A stretch of 30,000 nucleotides of DNA from Hormiphora californensis (taxonomy: Eukaryota > Ctenophora > Tentaculata > Cydippida > Pleurobrachiidae). The position numbers and the translations under genes were made by a program. The notes beneath the pieces were generated by a model. It saw only the letters and a list, made by a program, of their open reading frames with translations. It made no database searches and had not been told where the DNA came from. Position 1 is the first letter of the stretch, and each line of letters starts with the position of its first letter. Below are positions 1-9,978 of this stretch, piece by piece. The stretch spans positions 6,031,116 to 6,061,115 of the forward strand of contig CM035357.1 in the NCBI GenBank assembly GCA_020137815.1. The letters run 5' to 3'.

Positions 1-770
1 TCCCCTTGTAAACATTGCTCACAGCTCGATTACTTCCCCAGTCCACACCTTCAATCTCGATTCAACCAGCTTGTGATGGTCATGCGAGTGATGCAACAAG
101 ACAGAATTCTATCACTAGGTATCTTAGTTAGGTGATTAAATAATTAAGGTGCCTCCTATATGACATGATGTCGCAGGATTTGTTTGAGTAGACACAGCTA
201 ATAATCACCCCTCTTGTATGTTTTGACAGCCTGATTCTGTTGATGAGGCAGTCGATGGTTATTTAACCGGTTAAATGGGGGGGGGGGGTGAAGATTTTGC
301 AACAAAAAGGTGTTGGTAGTGGGGATAATCGTAGAGATGGTGGTCATAATTAGTTCTAGTAGTAGAGGGCTAGAATTCAGCTCTTTCCTAACCAGCTGTG
401 TGATTTCTTTTGCTTTATTTTCTTGTCTGAAGGAAGGAGGGTAATTGAGCTGGTGCAGTAAGCCACCCCTCCCCCCACTTACTAAGCTGGTGCAGTAAGC
501 CACTGGACCTCCCCTCCCCCTACAACTTACTATATAAAGGGGGCGTTTAAACCCAGCAGAACTTTGTTTTGACAAATTGCCATTTTCCGCCTTTTACACT
601 TCATGCCCCCTTTCACTATGCCCCCTCCCTCGCCCTGGCCAAGTTAGTACAAGGTCCCCACTACACACACTTTATATGTTGTTTTCCCTCTTACCCTGAG
701 TCAGATTCTTTGGCGAGATTTATAATTTTATTTGCAGTGAGCTTTTCGACCCTTTTCAGTAATTAAAATT
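1..770. repeat. Tandem duplicated block, copy A
   Basis: This block is repeated nearly word for word at 1485-2250, an offset of 1484 bases, with small indels. It contains a perfect 16-base palindrome (ATTTAACCGGTTAAAT, 261-276) followed at once by a 12-base G run, two short internal copies of a CTGGTGCAGTAAGCCAC motif, and a TATA-like CTATATAAAG near 531-540 followed by a G-rich stretch. Similarity stops around 760-770. The left edge may extend before the window. I see no convincing protein: the ORFs here are short and low in complexity. It may be a dispersed repeat or a duplicated promoter region. Confidence 0.8.
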
Positions 771-1138
771 AGGAGTACTCGTGTGTGACTAGGTGTGGGG
801 GAGAGTATTCTTGCAAAAAGCAGTTTAAGTTTTTAAACACTGCTCTAAACTTTATCCCCCGACCTCCATAAGCCAAGATATCTTCTCTTGCAAAAAAGCA
901 AATTTCAAGGAAGGAGCTCCTTCTTCGAAATTGTTTGTTCTGGTTGCTTGCCAGCGCTGTAACTGTATAGTTGTTAGATATCCCTCATCTCTAAGCAGTT
1001 CTATGTTTGCTTCCTACCCGACTATATTACTACACTCAGTGTCTCTCATTTTGATTAGATCCAAGGTAGCTTTGTGTGGGTCTGTGTGTGTGAGACCAGT
1101 TATGCTGCATGCAATATGTTAGCTGGAGAGATATTGGG

Positions 1139-1232
1139 CAGGAAAATACTGGTCCCTGATTGGCTGATAACCAGTCACGTGACCTAAATAACGAGTTCTG
1201 ATTGGTTGTTTACTTGTTTCGGTCGGTTCCTG
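1139..1232 (-). mobile_element. hAT-like MITE, copy 1 (shortened)
   Basis: Flanked by a perfect 8-base target duplication ATATTGGG (1131-1138 and 1233-1240). The right end has the family terminus TTCGGTCGGTTCCTG. The left end starts CAGGAAAATAC instead of the full terminus, as if about 15 bases between two CAGGAA repeats were lost. The interior matches the two full copies at 8117 and 18136, in reverse orientation. Terminal CAGG and 8-base duplications fit the hAT superfamily. It has no coding capacity. Confidence 0.88.
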
Positions 1233-1372
1233 ATATTGGGATAGACCTTTTATATTCTCTCCAAACCCTCTGTACCTTTAAACCCCCTTGTATACATTCT
1301 TTTCAACAGCCTGACACCGTCTCTATTCTTCCACAAGTTCCGTGTGTAGTTGTACACAACTTATAGAGTCTG

Positions 1373-1375
<3 letters not shown>

Positions 1376-1466
<91 letters not shown>
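1376..1466. repeat. (CT)n microsatellite
   Basis: A nearly pure CT dinucleotide tract with two TT interruptions, directly before copy B of the duplicated block. Confidence 0.95.
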
Positions 1467-1467
<1 letters not shown>

Positions 1468-1484
1468 AACTATTGCACACCTGT

Positions 1485-2250
1485 TCCTCTTATAAACATT
1501 GCTCACAGCTCGATTACTTCCCCAGTCCACACCTTCAATCTCGATTCAACCAGCTTGTGATGATCATGCGAGCGATGCAACAAGACAGAATTCTATCACT
1601 AGGTATCTTAGTTAGGTGATTAAATAATCAAGGTGCTTCCTATATGACATGATGTCGCCGCGACATTGTCGCAGGATTTGTTTGAGTAGACACAGCTAAT
1701 AATCACCCCTCTTGTATGTTTAATGACAGCCTGATTCCGTTGATGAGGCAGTCGATGGTTATTTAACCGGTTAAATGGGGGGGGGGGGTGAAGATTGTGT
1801 AACAAAAAAGGTGTTGGTAGTGGGTGATCGTAGAGATGGTGCTCATAATTAGTTCTAGTAGTAGAGGGCTAGAATTCAGCTCTTTCCTAACCAGCTGTGT
1901 GATTTCTTTTGCTTTATTTTCTTGTCTGAAGGAAGGAGGGTAATTGAGCTGGTGCAGTAAGCCACCCCTCCCCCACTTACTAAGCTAGTGCAGTAAGCCA
2001 CTGGACCTCCCCTCCCCCTACAACTTACTATAAAGGGGGCGTTTAAACCCAGCAGAACTTTGTTTTGACAAATTGCCATTTTCCGCCTTTTACACTTCAT
2101 GCCCCCTTTCACTATGCCCCCTCCCTCCCTCGCCCTGGCCAAGTTAGTACAAGGTCCCCACTACACACACTTTATATGTTGTTTTCCCTCTTAACCTGAG
2201 TCAGGCGAGATTTATAATTTTATTTGCAGTGAGCTTTTCAGTAATTATAA
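1485..2250. repeat. Tandem duplicated block, copy B
   Basis: Second copy of the block at 1-770, starting just after a CT microsatellite. It keeps the AACCGGTT palindrome plus G run and a TATAAAGG motif near 2028. Differences from copy A are small: an insertion of about 14 bases near 1655, where the CATGATGTCGC region is extended, and a short deletion near 2205. The spacer between the copies (771-1484) is unique apart from a MITE and the CT tract. Confidence 0.8.
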
Positions 2251-2369
2251 TTATAATTTACTTCAGTTCTAGCCCTGTTTAACTCACTCCTAACACTCAC
2301 CCTCTCCTAACCCAATCATAACCCCCTCTCCAGTCCCCACTCCTAACCCCTTCCCCCTTTCCATTATAG

Positions 2370-2546
2370 CTGTGCGAGGAGGAGCAGTATCTAGGTGAGG
2401 TAGGAGATCAACTAGCAGATCTCATCATGAGGGTTGAGGAGTTGGAAACTCGGTTACAGGGTGTCACCAAAACTCTGGACCAACCTACCGTGTGGCTGTC
2501 TGCTTCCCTTGACACCGCACTCAGTCATCAACTATCCGTTACCAAG
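2370..2546 (+). CDS. Internal coding exon, coiled-coil/spectrin-like segment
   Basis: A pyrimidine-rich tract ending CATTATAG precedes 177 bases open in one frame (59 codons), followed by the donor AAG|GTGAGT. Both ends are in phase 0. The product is Glu/Leu-rich and heptad-like (CEEEQYLGEV near the start, MRVEELETRL in the middle, VWLSASLDTAL later), resembling a helical stretch of a spectrin-family or plakin protein. The adjoining exons are not certain: the next good candidate (3898) needs phase 1, so a linking exon may be missing. It could be part of the same long gene that continues to 19943 or the end of another gene. Confidence 0.55.
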
Positions 2547-2769
2547 GTGAGTTCTGTTGTTGCTATGCAGTTGTTTCGGTTGGTTGTTATGGCTGTTTTT
2601 TGTTTTATGTATCAGTGGGTCAGTTGGTCAGTTTGTCAGTTTGTCCATGCTCAATTAAAAGTTAAAGTGGGAGGTATAACAAGTCAATTGGTCAGGTGTT
2701 GAGGGGGTGATCCCTGTATTGATCTCACGTGGTTCGAAGTTTGGTCAGGCACATGTCTCTACCACGGAC

Positions 2770-3338
2770 CCCGGTGCCCGGATTATAAAAATTTTCGATA
2801 AATACGGATTTCACGTGTCAACTTTGCTGCCAAATTTTTTTCAATTTGCTGCCGATTTGCTGCCTCGTGAATCGAAATTTGTCCGATGGCAGTCCGCGAT
2901 CGGTCCAATTGCTGCTGGCAGCATAATCTTATCAATTAGTTATCTAAAAAAGGTCACCGGTTAGATCAACTAGCAAAACTGGGGCGATCGTACCGATCGC
3001 AAATCGAGGGGTCTGTTTTTCTCTCTGCCTGTCTGCTATATGCTATGTGATGTGATCCCTCTCTTTTTCTCTCTTTCTCTCCCTTTTATACATGTGATGT
3101 GACCCCTCAAGTCGCAAGCAGTTCTCAACACGTGTGATACGTGATACCTACGAATCACGTCGTCACACTGACGGATCATGTCGTCACGCTGACGGATCAC
3201 GTCGTCACATTGACGATAGGGTGTCACATTTCCGTGCAAATTTGCATTAGATATAGTTAGATTTGCTGCCTCGCCCTTGATTTGCTGCCAAATTAAGGGC
3301 ATTAATCTCTTGGGTATTTGCAATATCCGGGCACCGGG
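2770..3338. mobile_element. Non-autonomous DNA transposon with 14-bp TIRs and 8-bp TSD
   Basis: The ends are perfect 14-base inverted repeats, CCCGGTGCCCGGAT (2770-2783) and its complement (3325-3338). Both sides carry the same 8-base sequence CCACGGAC (2762-2769 and 3339-3346). The inside has five copies of a TTTGCTGCC motif clustered near the two ends, all in the same orientation, and a 21-base tandem repeat around 3151-3213 (units containing CACGTCGTCAC). There is no transposase. The 8-base duplication is shared by hAT, P and Merlin-type elements; I cannot assign the superfamily from the termini. Confidence 0.82.
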
Positions 3339-3346
3339 CCACGGAC

Positions 3347-3572
3347 GGTGTCATCAGCCCTTATATACAGCTGATCCAGACAATTCGTCAGTTCTGTATT
3401 CCTCAGTACTGCCTGTCTCGATGCGACTATTAGCACATGCATATATTTGCAGAAATCTGTCTCCGGACTCTGTCCTTATTATAAATTGACAGTAATTGCA
3501 TCTCTCACTTTCTATCTCTCTCTCTCTATCTCTCTCTCTCTCTCTCTCTCTCCCTCACTCTCTCTCGCTCTC

Positions 3573-3642
<70 letters not shown>

Positions 3643-3870
3643 TCACTCTCACTCTCACTCTCCCTCACTCTCCTCTCTGCCGCTAATCACACACCGATAT
3701 GCACGTATTCGTAGTACACACACACACAAACTTCCAAAATTAGTTTACATTTCTCTCGCACACATTTTGCTTCTGTTCCGCACAAAATCTCACACCACCA
3801 ATAATCGAGTTCTGGTTTTGTCGAGAGTGCCAAAATTCCTGTTCAGCCATTAGTTACCGAGTTGTATGGT
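3347..3870. repeat. Gene-free stretch with long CT-rich microsatellite
   Basis: Holds a CT-rich array from about 3508 to 3672, with CTAT and CTCACT variants, followed by a short CA run near 3718-3728. I see nothing coding. Near 3853-3898 there are several GGTTACC/GGTAACC motifs just upstream of the next coding exon. Confidence 0.8.
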
Positions 3871-3897
3871 AACCCCTGGTTACCAACTGGTTACCAG

Positions 3898-5037
3898 GCT
3901 GCCTCCATATGCCGTATAGTCGATGGATTCGCTCCAACTTTGAGGGGGATTTAACGAGCAGTAGTGATGGGTCACCATCCCCATCTGGTGACCAGCAGAA
4001 TGGTTGCCATGGCAACAAACAGACTCCCCATCCTAGCAACAATCCACAACACCATAATTCTCCTAATGGCCGGCACTTAATTCCAACAGTTACACCAGAC
4101 AGTGTTTCCAGTTGGGATCCAGCCGGGTTTGTAACTCCCGAAATCACTGAGGATGTTGGCAGTAATATCAGTGAGAAGTGTATCTTGACTATGGAGGAGC
4201 GATCTGGGGATGATGGGTTTATTACTCCTGTTAGTGAGGAGAGGGGTTTCCAGAGGAGTGAGAGTTATCAGATCGCTCTGGAGGATGAGATAGGATCTGT
4301 AAGCAGTCTGGAAAATGGAGAAGTTCTTGGGAACGAGATAGGATCTGTTAGTAAGCTGGAGAATGGAGGACAGCATAATACCTTGGTGTTCCAGAGAAGT
4401 GAGAGTTACAGGGATGCAGTAGATAGTCCCGGAGAGATGATGCCACTACCAGAACTATCAGACAGTGAGGAGGATGATGATTCCACTCCCTCAACCTCCC
4501 CCGGTCTAGTTCTGTCCCCCTCAACCTCTCCTGGTCCAGTTCTGTCCCCATCACCCCCTGTTAGCCCTGTGGAACTAATATATAACCTCTCCCCTGGTTC
4601 CACCATCCCCACCATAACACCAGATACAGTCAGTATCACCACTAAAAGAGCCCCACTGGTTCCCATCAGACCCAACCGGCTACCACCTATCCCAGAATCA
4701 GGATTGTTGTTAACCCGGGACCCTTCTGTTAAACTGCCACCCTTACGTCTTCTATTGGCTGCTACCCAGAATCGTTCTGCTCCTTCATCAAACTATTCAG
4801 TCCCAGAAAACACTGTTCCTTCATCAAATCATCCTGCCAATTCATCAGCCCGAGAGGAGTCACCAGTTATTGAGTGTGTAAAAACACCCACTAATGCAGC
4901 ACCTCAATTTTCATCAGTAGACAACAATCTAGCAGCAGATGTACAATGTACAGAGACAAGAGGAGCTCCTACTACACTAGTAAACACTGTAACATCCCCT
5001 TCTTATATCCACCATGAAATACAGCCTACCACCTCTA
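3898..5037 (+). CDS. Ser/Pro/Thr-rich disordered exon of the long gene (upstream part)
   Basis: Open from 3873; the likely acceptor is TTACCAG at 3897, or the exon may be a first exon with ATG at 3909. The product is low complexity and acidic, with no fold that I recognise. It contains an internal repeat of FQRSESY and of EIGSV..LENG, and a Pro/Ser cluster (LSPSTSPGPVLSPSPP). The frame stops at 5058-5060, but a strong acceptor (TTCTTTCTCTACAG) at 5108 is followed by coding sequence in another frame. A phase-1 donor at 5038 (A|GTACAA, weak) would make a 71-base intron and restore the frame. A one-base deletion in the assembly is the alternative. Confidence 0.65.
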
Positions 5038-5108
5038 GTACAACTCCAGCACAGCTTTAGCCACTACTTCATCCTCCTCGAATACAGCTACTTCTTCTTT
5101 CTCTACAG

Positions 5109-5245
5109 CTCCAGTCACGACATATTCCTCCCCTGCTCGTATAGCCCGTAACAACAGCTACAATGATGCGTGTGGAGAGGATGAGAACAGATTCATCTAC
5201 CCTTCACTACTAATCAGTAGACACTTCAGACTTACTAAATATAAT
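5109..5245 (+). CDS. Short exon following the disordered exon
   Basis: Preceded by a strong polypyrimidine acceptor (5108) and followed by AAT|GTAAGT. In the frame starting at 5111 it reads through as a basic/polar segment (SPARIARNNSYND at the start, FRLTKYN at the end). The other two frames contain stops. It ends in phase 0, so it could splice to 6417 (phase 0), bypassing the alternative first exon at 5893. If not spliced, the frame stops near 5354. Confidence 0.6.
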
Positions 5246-5795
5246 GTAAGTGCAGAGGGGGTGGAATATGATGGAATTATGGGATTATGTTTACTAGGTT
5301 TACTAGGCCTGGGTCGGCTAATGTTGGTAATGGTATCTGAATGTGTAAGTTAGTCAAGTATATTAGTCCCTCTTTGGTTTTCTAATCGAGGTACCTGTCG
5401 GGTGTGTCAGCACTCCTTCACTCCCCTGTCAGATATATGAACCCCGATATTATACCGAAACCAGAATCAAAGAGAGGGAGGGGTAATATGTGATCTATTA
5501 ATAACCCCATATCATTCACATAACAAGCGTTTCAGTTGTCCTTGTTGTGCATGCTGTACTGTCACATTATATTAGAGCTCCTCAGCATATCATATTATGT
5601 GTGACCCTTATCGCTCCTTTATCGCTCCTTAAATCGCTCCAGTTTCTGGACGTGGAATGTTGTAAATACTTTGTTGAATGCAGTTCTCGCTTCTTTTGAC
5701 AATATTACGACGTTCCGATCAAAGGATCATTCCCTTACAACGAACGATTCATAGACACTGCCCTTTGTTATCTCCTTTCCAGATGTAATATTCAT
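5246..5795. other. Intronic or intergenic stretch, no gene seen
   Basis: No coding signal on either strand. Contains a short tandem of ATCGCTCC units (about 5609-5640). It is probably the intron between 5245 and 6417, and upstream DNA of the alternative first exon. Confidence 0.6.
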
Positions 5796-5890
5796 GTTAC
5801 CATGGTAACCAAATCAGCACTCTCTCTGTTACCTTGGTAACCATAATAGTACTCCCTCTAGTTCCACACACACCACACCATGTGACGTCA
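5796..5890 (+). promoter_or_regulatory. Tandem X-box-like palindromes plus CRE before an ATG
   Basis: GTTACCATGGTAAC (5796-5809) and GTTACCTTGGTAAC (5828-5841) both fit the RFX X-box consensus GTNRCC-N(0-3)-RGYAAC. A full CRE palindrome TGACGTCA (5883-5890) ends two bases before the ATG at 5893. This suggests a promoter for the exon beginning at 5893. Transcription-factor use is inferred from motif matches only. Confidence 0.5.
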
Positions 5891-5892
5891 TC

Positions 5893-6174
5893 ATGAGTCT
5901 CACTGTGAAGAGCGTCCAGAGCGCCCAATCAGGCAGTTCATCAACAAGGAGGCAGACGGTCCGGTTCCAAACAACCACAACAACATCCAGCTCACAGCAG
6001 TTGCAGAGAACAGGGACAGCTTATGCATCTACTGGATCTCTCGTCCAGAGTTCTAGAGTTTCTGCTGGTTTTGGAGGGTCTACTGGGTCCCTGCATGATA
6101 GCAAGGAGGAGTTTAGTTGGGACGATGCCCGGGATCTCATGGCCAGCAGTGGCTCCCTGAATCTGTCGACCGGG
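5893..6174 (+). CDS. Probable alternative first exon of the spectrin-repeat gene
   Basis: ATG at 5893, 94 codons, then donor GGG|GTAATG in phase 0. The N-terminal tail is Ser/Thr/Gln-rich and polar (SVQSAQSGSSSTRRQ; TTTTTSSSQQ) with repeats of STGSL, and ends in a more acidic part (KEEFSWDDARDLM). It looks like a disordered head region placed before a helical array. The start is chosen because the upstream sequence has promoter-like motifs and no good in-phase acceptor; an acceptor at 5817 would extend the exon in frame but has no pyrimidine tract. Confidence 0.65.
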
Positions 6175-6416
6175 GTAATGGGTTAGGGTTGGGTCTGTCA
6201 GTATTGTAATGGGATATAGGGTCGGGTCTGTTAACATCTTGAGATGCTGACATATTGTTTGTTCTGAAATGTTGTTGTCTGTTCATATCTCTTTGTGTTA
6301 TTTTCTGTCGTCTGAACTTGTTTTTCCTGTCTGACCCACTAGATAATCCATCATCAACCACTCTTTCAGGAGAGCTGCACGCACTATATTTCTCACATTG
6401 TGTCACATTGTTTCAG

Positions 6417-6529
6417 GAACTGCAGACCCAGTTGAAGTCCATTGGTGAGGATGTGAGAAGTGTGGAGATGTTTGCACAACAGTTGGACCCCCTCGACAAG
6501 AGACCCAACCTTAGAACCAGTTTTGACAA
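6417..6529 (+). CDS. Spectrin-like helical exon 2
   Basis: Acceptor TTGTTTCAG, phase 0 at the start; donor CAA|GTAAGT, phase 2 at the end. It encodes ELQTQLKSIGEDVRS followed by VEMFAQQLDPLDKR, a typical amphipathic helix. The upstream exon is either 5893-6174 or 5109-5245, both of which end in phase 0. An earlier acceptor at 6369 would be out of phase. The downstream intron (6530-9724) is 3.2 kb, enlarged by a Gypsy remnant and a MITE. Confidence 0.8.
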
Positions 6530-6690
6530 GTAAGTTGTCTCAGCTACTAACATGAACCTCCCCCCACAACATATCTTCTTTTATCATCCACTTTATTTGA
6601 CGTGGCTAGATATATCATTTCTTGATTCCCTCTTCCAGAGCTTTTTTATTTTATCAAATCAAGAATCCGATAGAATCTACCCCACCCAAT

Positions 6691-7254
6691 TGTGGGAAAA
6701 CACACTATAAAACAAAGGAAACACAGGGGTTCTCGAAGTGCCAAGTAATAGATAGATAAATAAAAGCAATCCGAGAGATCTCTTCAGAGGGCACCACAAC
6801 GCAGCAGTTCCAGCCCAATACAGAGAATCAAAACGTCAGTGGATCTTGCAATTCGAGAAGTGAGGCTCCTCTCCGTCTGGCCTCACGGGGGCGAGATATC
6901 ACGTGTCCTCTTCTCTGATCCTCATTGGCTAGGCTCTCCCTCGTCATCGGGTCACATGGGGTGGTCACGTGGAAAGCAGACAAACGCTATCACTCTTCGG
7001 GACTTAATTAAATAAGAGCCGCGCCGCACTATCTCTCTCTCTACCTCTCTCTCACTCTCTCCCTCTCTCCCTGGGAGAGAAGGATCTAGAATGAAAGGGG
7101 AAGGAAAGCAGACGAAAGAGGGGAAGGGAGTGAGAGAGAGAGAGAGAGAGATAGAGTTAGCATGCAGTGCTAAAAGCTATAATGTATCTCTCTTTCTCTC
7201 CCCTGGCCCTAGCATGGTATTGACTGATGTCAAGTCAATACCATATTTACGACA
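6691..7254 (-). repeat. 3' LTR of the Gypsy remnant
   Basis: Begins TGTGGGAA and ends TTACGACA on the plus strand, so it has the TG..CA ends of an LTR. A purine-rich tract (complement of TCCTCCCTCCCAAAGAGA, 7255-7272) abuts it on the internal side, as expected for plus-strand priming. It contains CT and GA runs that face each other (about 7031-7070 and 7130-7152) and CACGTG motifs. The second LTR is absent, so the boundaries are inferred. Confidence 0.6.
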
Positions 7255-7390
7255 TCCTCCCTCCCAAAGAGACGGCTGCTCCGCAGAGTGGAACAGCCGC
7301 ATCCTTGTTGAAGGAAGACGAAGAAACAATGTCGAATAATAATACTAATAGACACTGAATTTAATAGAATATCGATTATAGAATCACAAG

Positions 7391-8035
7391 TTAGAGTCTA
7401 TCGGGCTGCCTCAGAAGTCCTCGGGGACGAAGACCTCTAGGGCGCTCTACATCTCTATCTTCTTCCGGCGCCTGCTGTGTAGGCGTCAGACTCGGGGATT
7501 CGTGGTTCAGGTTCCTTGTGTTCCCAGGCTGGTATGGTTTGAGCTTGGAAACATTAACAACTCTCTCCTCGCCTGGGAGAGAGATAACATATAAATGGGG
7601 ATTCAAAACCTTCGCAATCACAAAAGGTCCTGTCCATCTCGGCCCAAATTTGTGGCGGGGACAGTTTATTTTGACAAATACGCTATCTCCCGCAGACAAA
7701 TTTGGGACGTGAGCTTTCTTATCATACTCACGTTTTGAATGTTCAATGTCAGCTTGAACATTCTCTCTAACTTTACCCATAATTTCCCTAAGTTCACACT
7801 GCTTCTGGTACACTACACTAGGAATATCATGGGTTCTTAATTCGGGGAGTTCATCAGATAAGTGGTTCAGAAGCAGTGTTTCAGGTATATTAACTTCTCT
7901 ACCAAATAGCAACATATTGGCAGAAAATCCTGTCCTGCGATTAATCAAGGCATTTAAAGTAAAGCAGACCTCCTGTAAATGGAGGTCCCACTCAGCCCAC
8001 TTGTCTGGGTAGAGAGCTTTAATAGCTTGAATCGT
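7391..8035 (-). pseudogene. Gypsy pol fragment: integrase C-terminus
   Basis: Open on the minus strand from 8035 down to the stop at 7391. It shows the end of the integrase core (ALYPDKWAEWDLHLQ, then LINRRTGFSANMLLFGRE) followed by a GPY/F-type motif (KFGPRWTGPFVIAKV) and a basic/Pro-rich tail. These are hallmarks of Ty3/Gypsy integrases. A stop codon (TAA) directly upstream at 8036-8038 marks where the homology ends, so this is a 5'-truncated remnant. Integration catalysis needs the missing N-terminal D,D residues, so it is inactive. Confidence 0.9.
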
Positions 8036-8116
8036 TTATATCATTTAAATTGTCGTGTGTCAAGCGATTCCTGCTTCCCTGTATGTGTGACGTCATTACG
8101 ACGTCAAGGTCTCAAC

Positions 8117-8225
8117 CAGGAACCGACCGAATTAACTAAACAGCCAATCAGAACTCTTTATTTAGGTCACGTGACTGGTTATCAGCCAATCAGGGACCTG
8201 TATTTCCTGATTCGGTCGGTTCCTG
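8117..8225 (+). mobile_element. hAT-like MITE, copy 2 (full)
   Basis: 109 bases bounded by the inverted repeat CAGGAACCGACCGAAT / ATTCGGTCGGTTCCTG-type ends and by a perfect 8-base duplication GTCTCAAC (8109-8116 and 8226-8233). The middle contains the palindrome GTCACGTGAC with a CCAAT box in opposite orientation on each side (AGCCAATCA). It lies in intron 2, just beyond the broken end of the Gypsy element. Confidence 0.93.
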
Positions 8226-8235
8226 GTCTCAACTC

Positions 8236-9576
8236 CCACAATCAGTACAGACTACGGTTATGTAGATCTCAATAAAACCTGATTTATAATGCACTACCCA
8301 TCTTGACACAATATTTATACCTGCACGTCATTGTGCGGTTAGTCAAAAGCATAATATATTCCTCATATCTTTTATGTGATTGTGTAACCCTGTCAAAAAA
8401 CCACAAACCACCAATCTCTGATCTGTGGTTTTGGTTTTCAGTAACCAACCACAGTCACAATACAGTGTGGTCTGTTATGGTTTGGTATGGTTCATTTCAC
8501 ACACTGAAACAGCCGGGATATGTTTTGTCTGGCACAGGAAATATATTGATTAAAAGTCTCTCCCGGATTCACATTACTGTCTGCCCCCCCCCCCCCTATA
8601 TATATCAATATATGCCGCCCCTATAATAGCTGTGTGTGGGGCTTGCACCATATATGCAGACAGCATATCTACCAGCCCCCTTTGTAGTGCAGGCATGCGT
8701 GTGTGTAAACCCATATCGGTATCTTTAACAGTGTGTATGTGAACTCTCTCTCCATATCTGCAGCCTATAGTGAGGTCACTTCATGCAATGCTCAGCGGTG
8801 GCGATCCTGTTTCCACGTCGCGTGGAAACAATAATTCATATTGAGTCTGGAATATTCTTTTTGCTTCTATTTCACTTTGGTTCCATTTCCCTCTCCTCCC
8901 TCCCCGTCCTACCTCCCTCTCCCTATCTCATTCCCTCTGGTCGTGTCTGGTGTCACACGTCATTTGATAACATGTTATGCTGTTTCTTCCCATCTCATTC
9001 CCTCTCTCTCAGTAGCTTGTTCTTCCTTGTTAGACCTTGTCATCTCACTAGATGAGCCACCAACTATCCCTAAACGTATCATATTCTTATTTCTCAGACC
9101 TTTGCCAGCCATACGGCGTACACAACTTCACTACAACAACTTAGAGATTTCTTTGACGCCCTCAGCTATTCCAGCTCTATACCCTGTATTATACAGCTAT
9201 TCCAGCTCTATACCCTGTATTATACAGCTAATACAGCTCTCCGAACATCTATCTGTCCTGTATTATATACTCACAGCTCTACTCTTGTCTACTAACTGTT
9301 CAGTAATGTAGTTGCTAGGGACTATCCACACTTGTTACAATCTCCTACTAGCTCTCAGATCTCTCTTTGTTGGACCTCTTGTATTTTTTCGAATACTTGT
9401 ACATATATTCGTACATAGTAATATTTCTATGCAGTTGTGTCTCCTAGCTCTCTCTCCCTCTGACCCCTTTGACCTTGTGCTGTTGTATGAACAATACAAC
9501 TTTGACCCTATAAATACCCTACATATATTACCACCCCATATTACTAATTGATTCTTGTCCAATCCCCTAAAGACCT
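8236..9576. other. Rest of intron 2, no gene seen
   Basis: Contains a C run next to TATATATA (8585-8602), pyrimidine-rich stretches and a 36-base tandem duplication (about 9170-9240, unit containing CTATTCCAGCTCTATACC). ORFs here are low in complexity and lack paired splice sites in phase with the flanking exons. Confidence 0.6.
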
Positions 9577-9712
9577 CTTTGTATATCAAAGCTTGAGTTG
9601 GTTGGTTCCTTTTACCAACCCCTTTGTATATCAAAGCTTGAGTTGGTTGGTTCCTTTTACCAACCCCTTTGTATATCAAAGCTTGAGTTGGTTGGTTCCT
9701 TTTACTAACTCG
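9577..9712. repeat. 45-bp tandem repeat, three copies
   Basis: Three consecutive units of about 45 bases, each containing TTTGTATATCAAAGCTTGAG and GGTTGGTTCCTTTTAC. The array ends about 12 bases before the splice acceptor of the exon at 9725, so it supplies much of the 3' part of intron 2. Confidence 0.92.
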
Positions 9713-9724
9713 TTCTATTTTTAG

Positions 9725-9813
9725 TATCAAGGCTCGCGTGGACGAGCGACACAACTATCTCGAGGTGGAGAGTAATAAGTTCCTCAAATTCCGTCAGGAC
9801 TACGCCGAATTAG
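9725..9813 (+). CDS. Spectrin-like helical exon 3
   Basis: Acceptor TTCTATTTTTAG and donor TTAG|GTCAGT. It takes one base to complete the split codon left by 6529 (phase 2) and ends in phase 1. The product KARVDERHNYLEVESNKF continues the helix of the previous exon without a break. The exact phase match across the 3.2 kb intron is the main evidence that the two exons are joined. Confidence 0.85.
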
Positions 9814-9978
9814 GTCAGTTGAAACAGTTATATTTGGAGAATAGCTCTAAACAAACCGGCTAGTTGATAGAGATCTGATTGATCTAAACAGAAACTAATT
9901 GATAGTTCTTAAATTTGATTGACCTAAACTAGGTTCATTTAATTATCTAGGCCTAATCCACACTAACTACCTACCCAG

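Larger units (their letters stand above)
6691..8035 (-). mobile_element. Ty3/Gypsy LTR retrotransposon, 3' remnant
   Basis: Minus-strand order: end of the pol reading frame (8035 to 7391), polypurine tract (7272-7255), then a 3' LTR (7254 to 6691). The element is cut off on its 5' side between 8035 and the MITE at 8117; gag, protease, reverse transcriptase and the 5' LTR are absent. It lies antisense to the host gene inside intron 2. No target duplication can be checked because one end is missing. Confidence 0.8.

Noticed and set aside
1303-1560. ORFs of Arg-Glu or Ser-Leu repeats
   Set aside because: Translations of the CT/GA microsatellite; the same holds for those at 3447-3714, 12431-12806 and 17726-17944.
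3036-3323. Minus-strand 95-residue ORF with repeated CDDVIRQRDD
   Set aside because: It comes from the 21-base tandem repeat inside the transposon at 2770-3338.
9100-9300. Helix-like translation after an acceptor (FASHTAYTTSLQQLRDFF) inside intron 2
   Set aside because: It begins in the wrong phase for exon 6417-6529, has no donor, and overlaps a tandem repeat; exon 9725 fits exactly instead.
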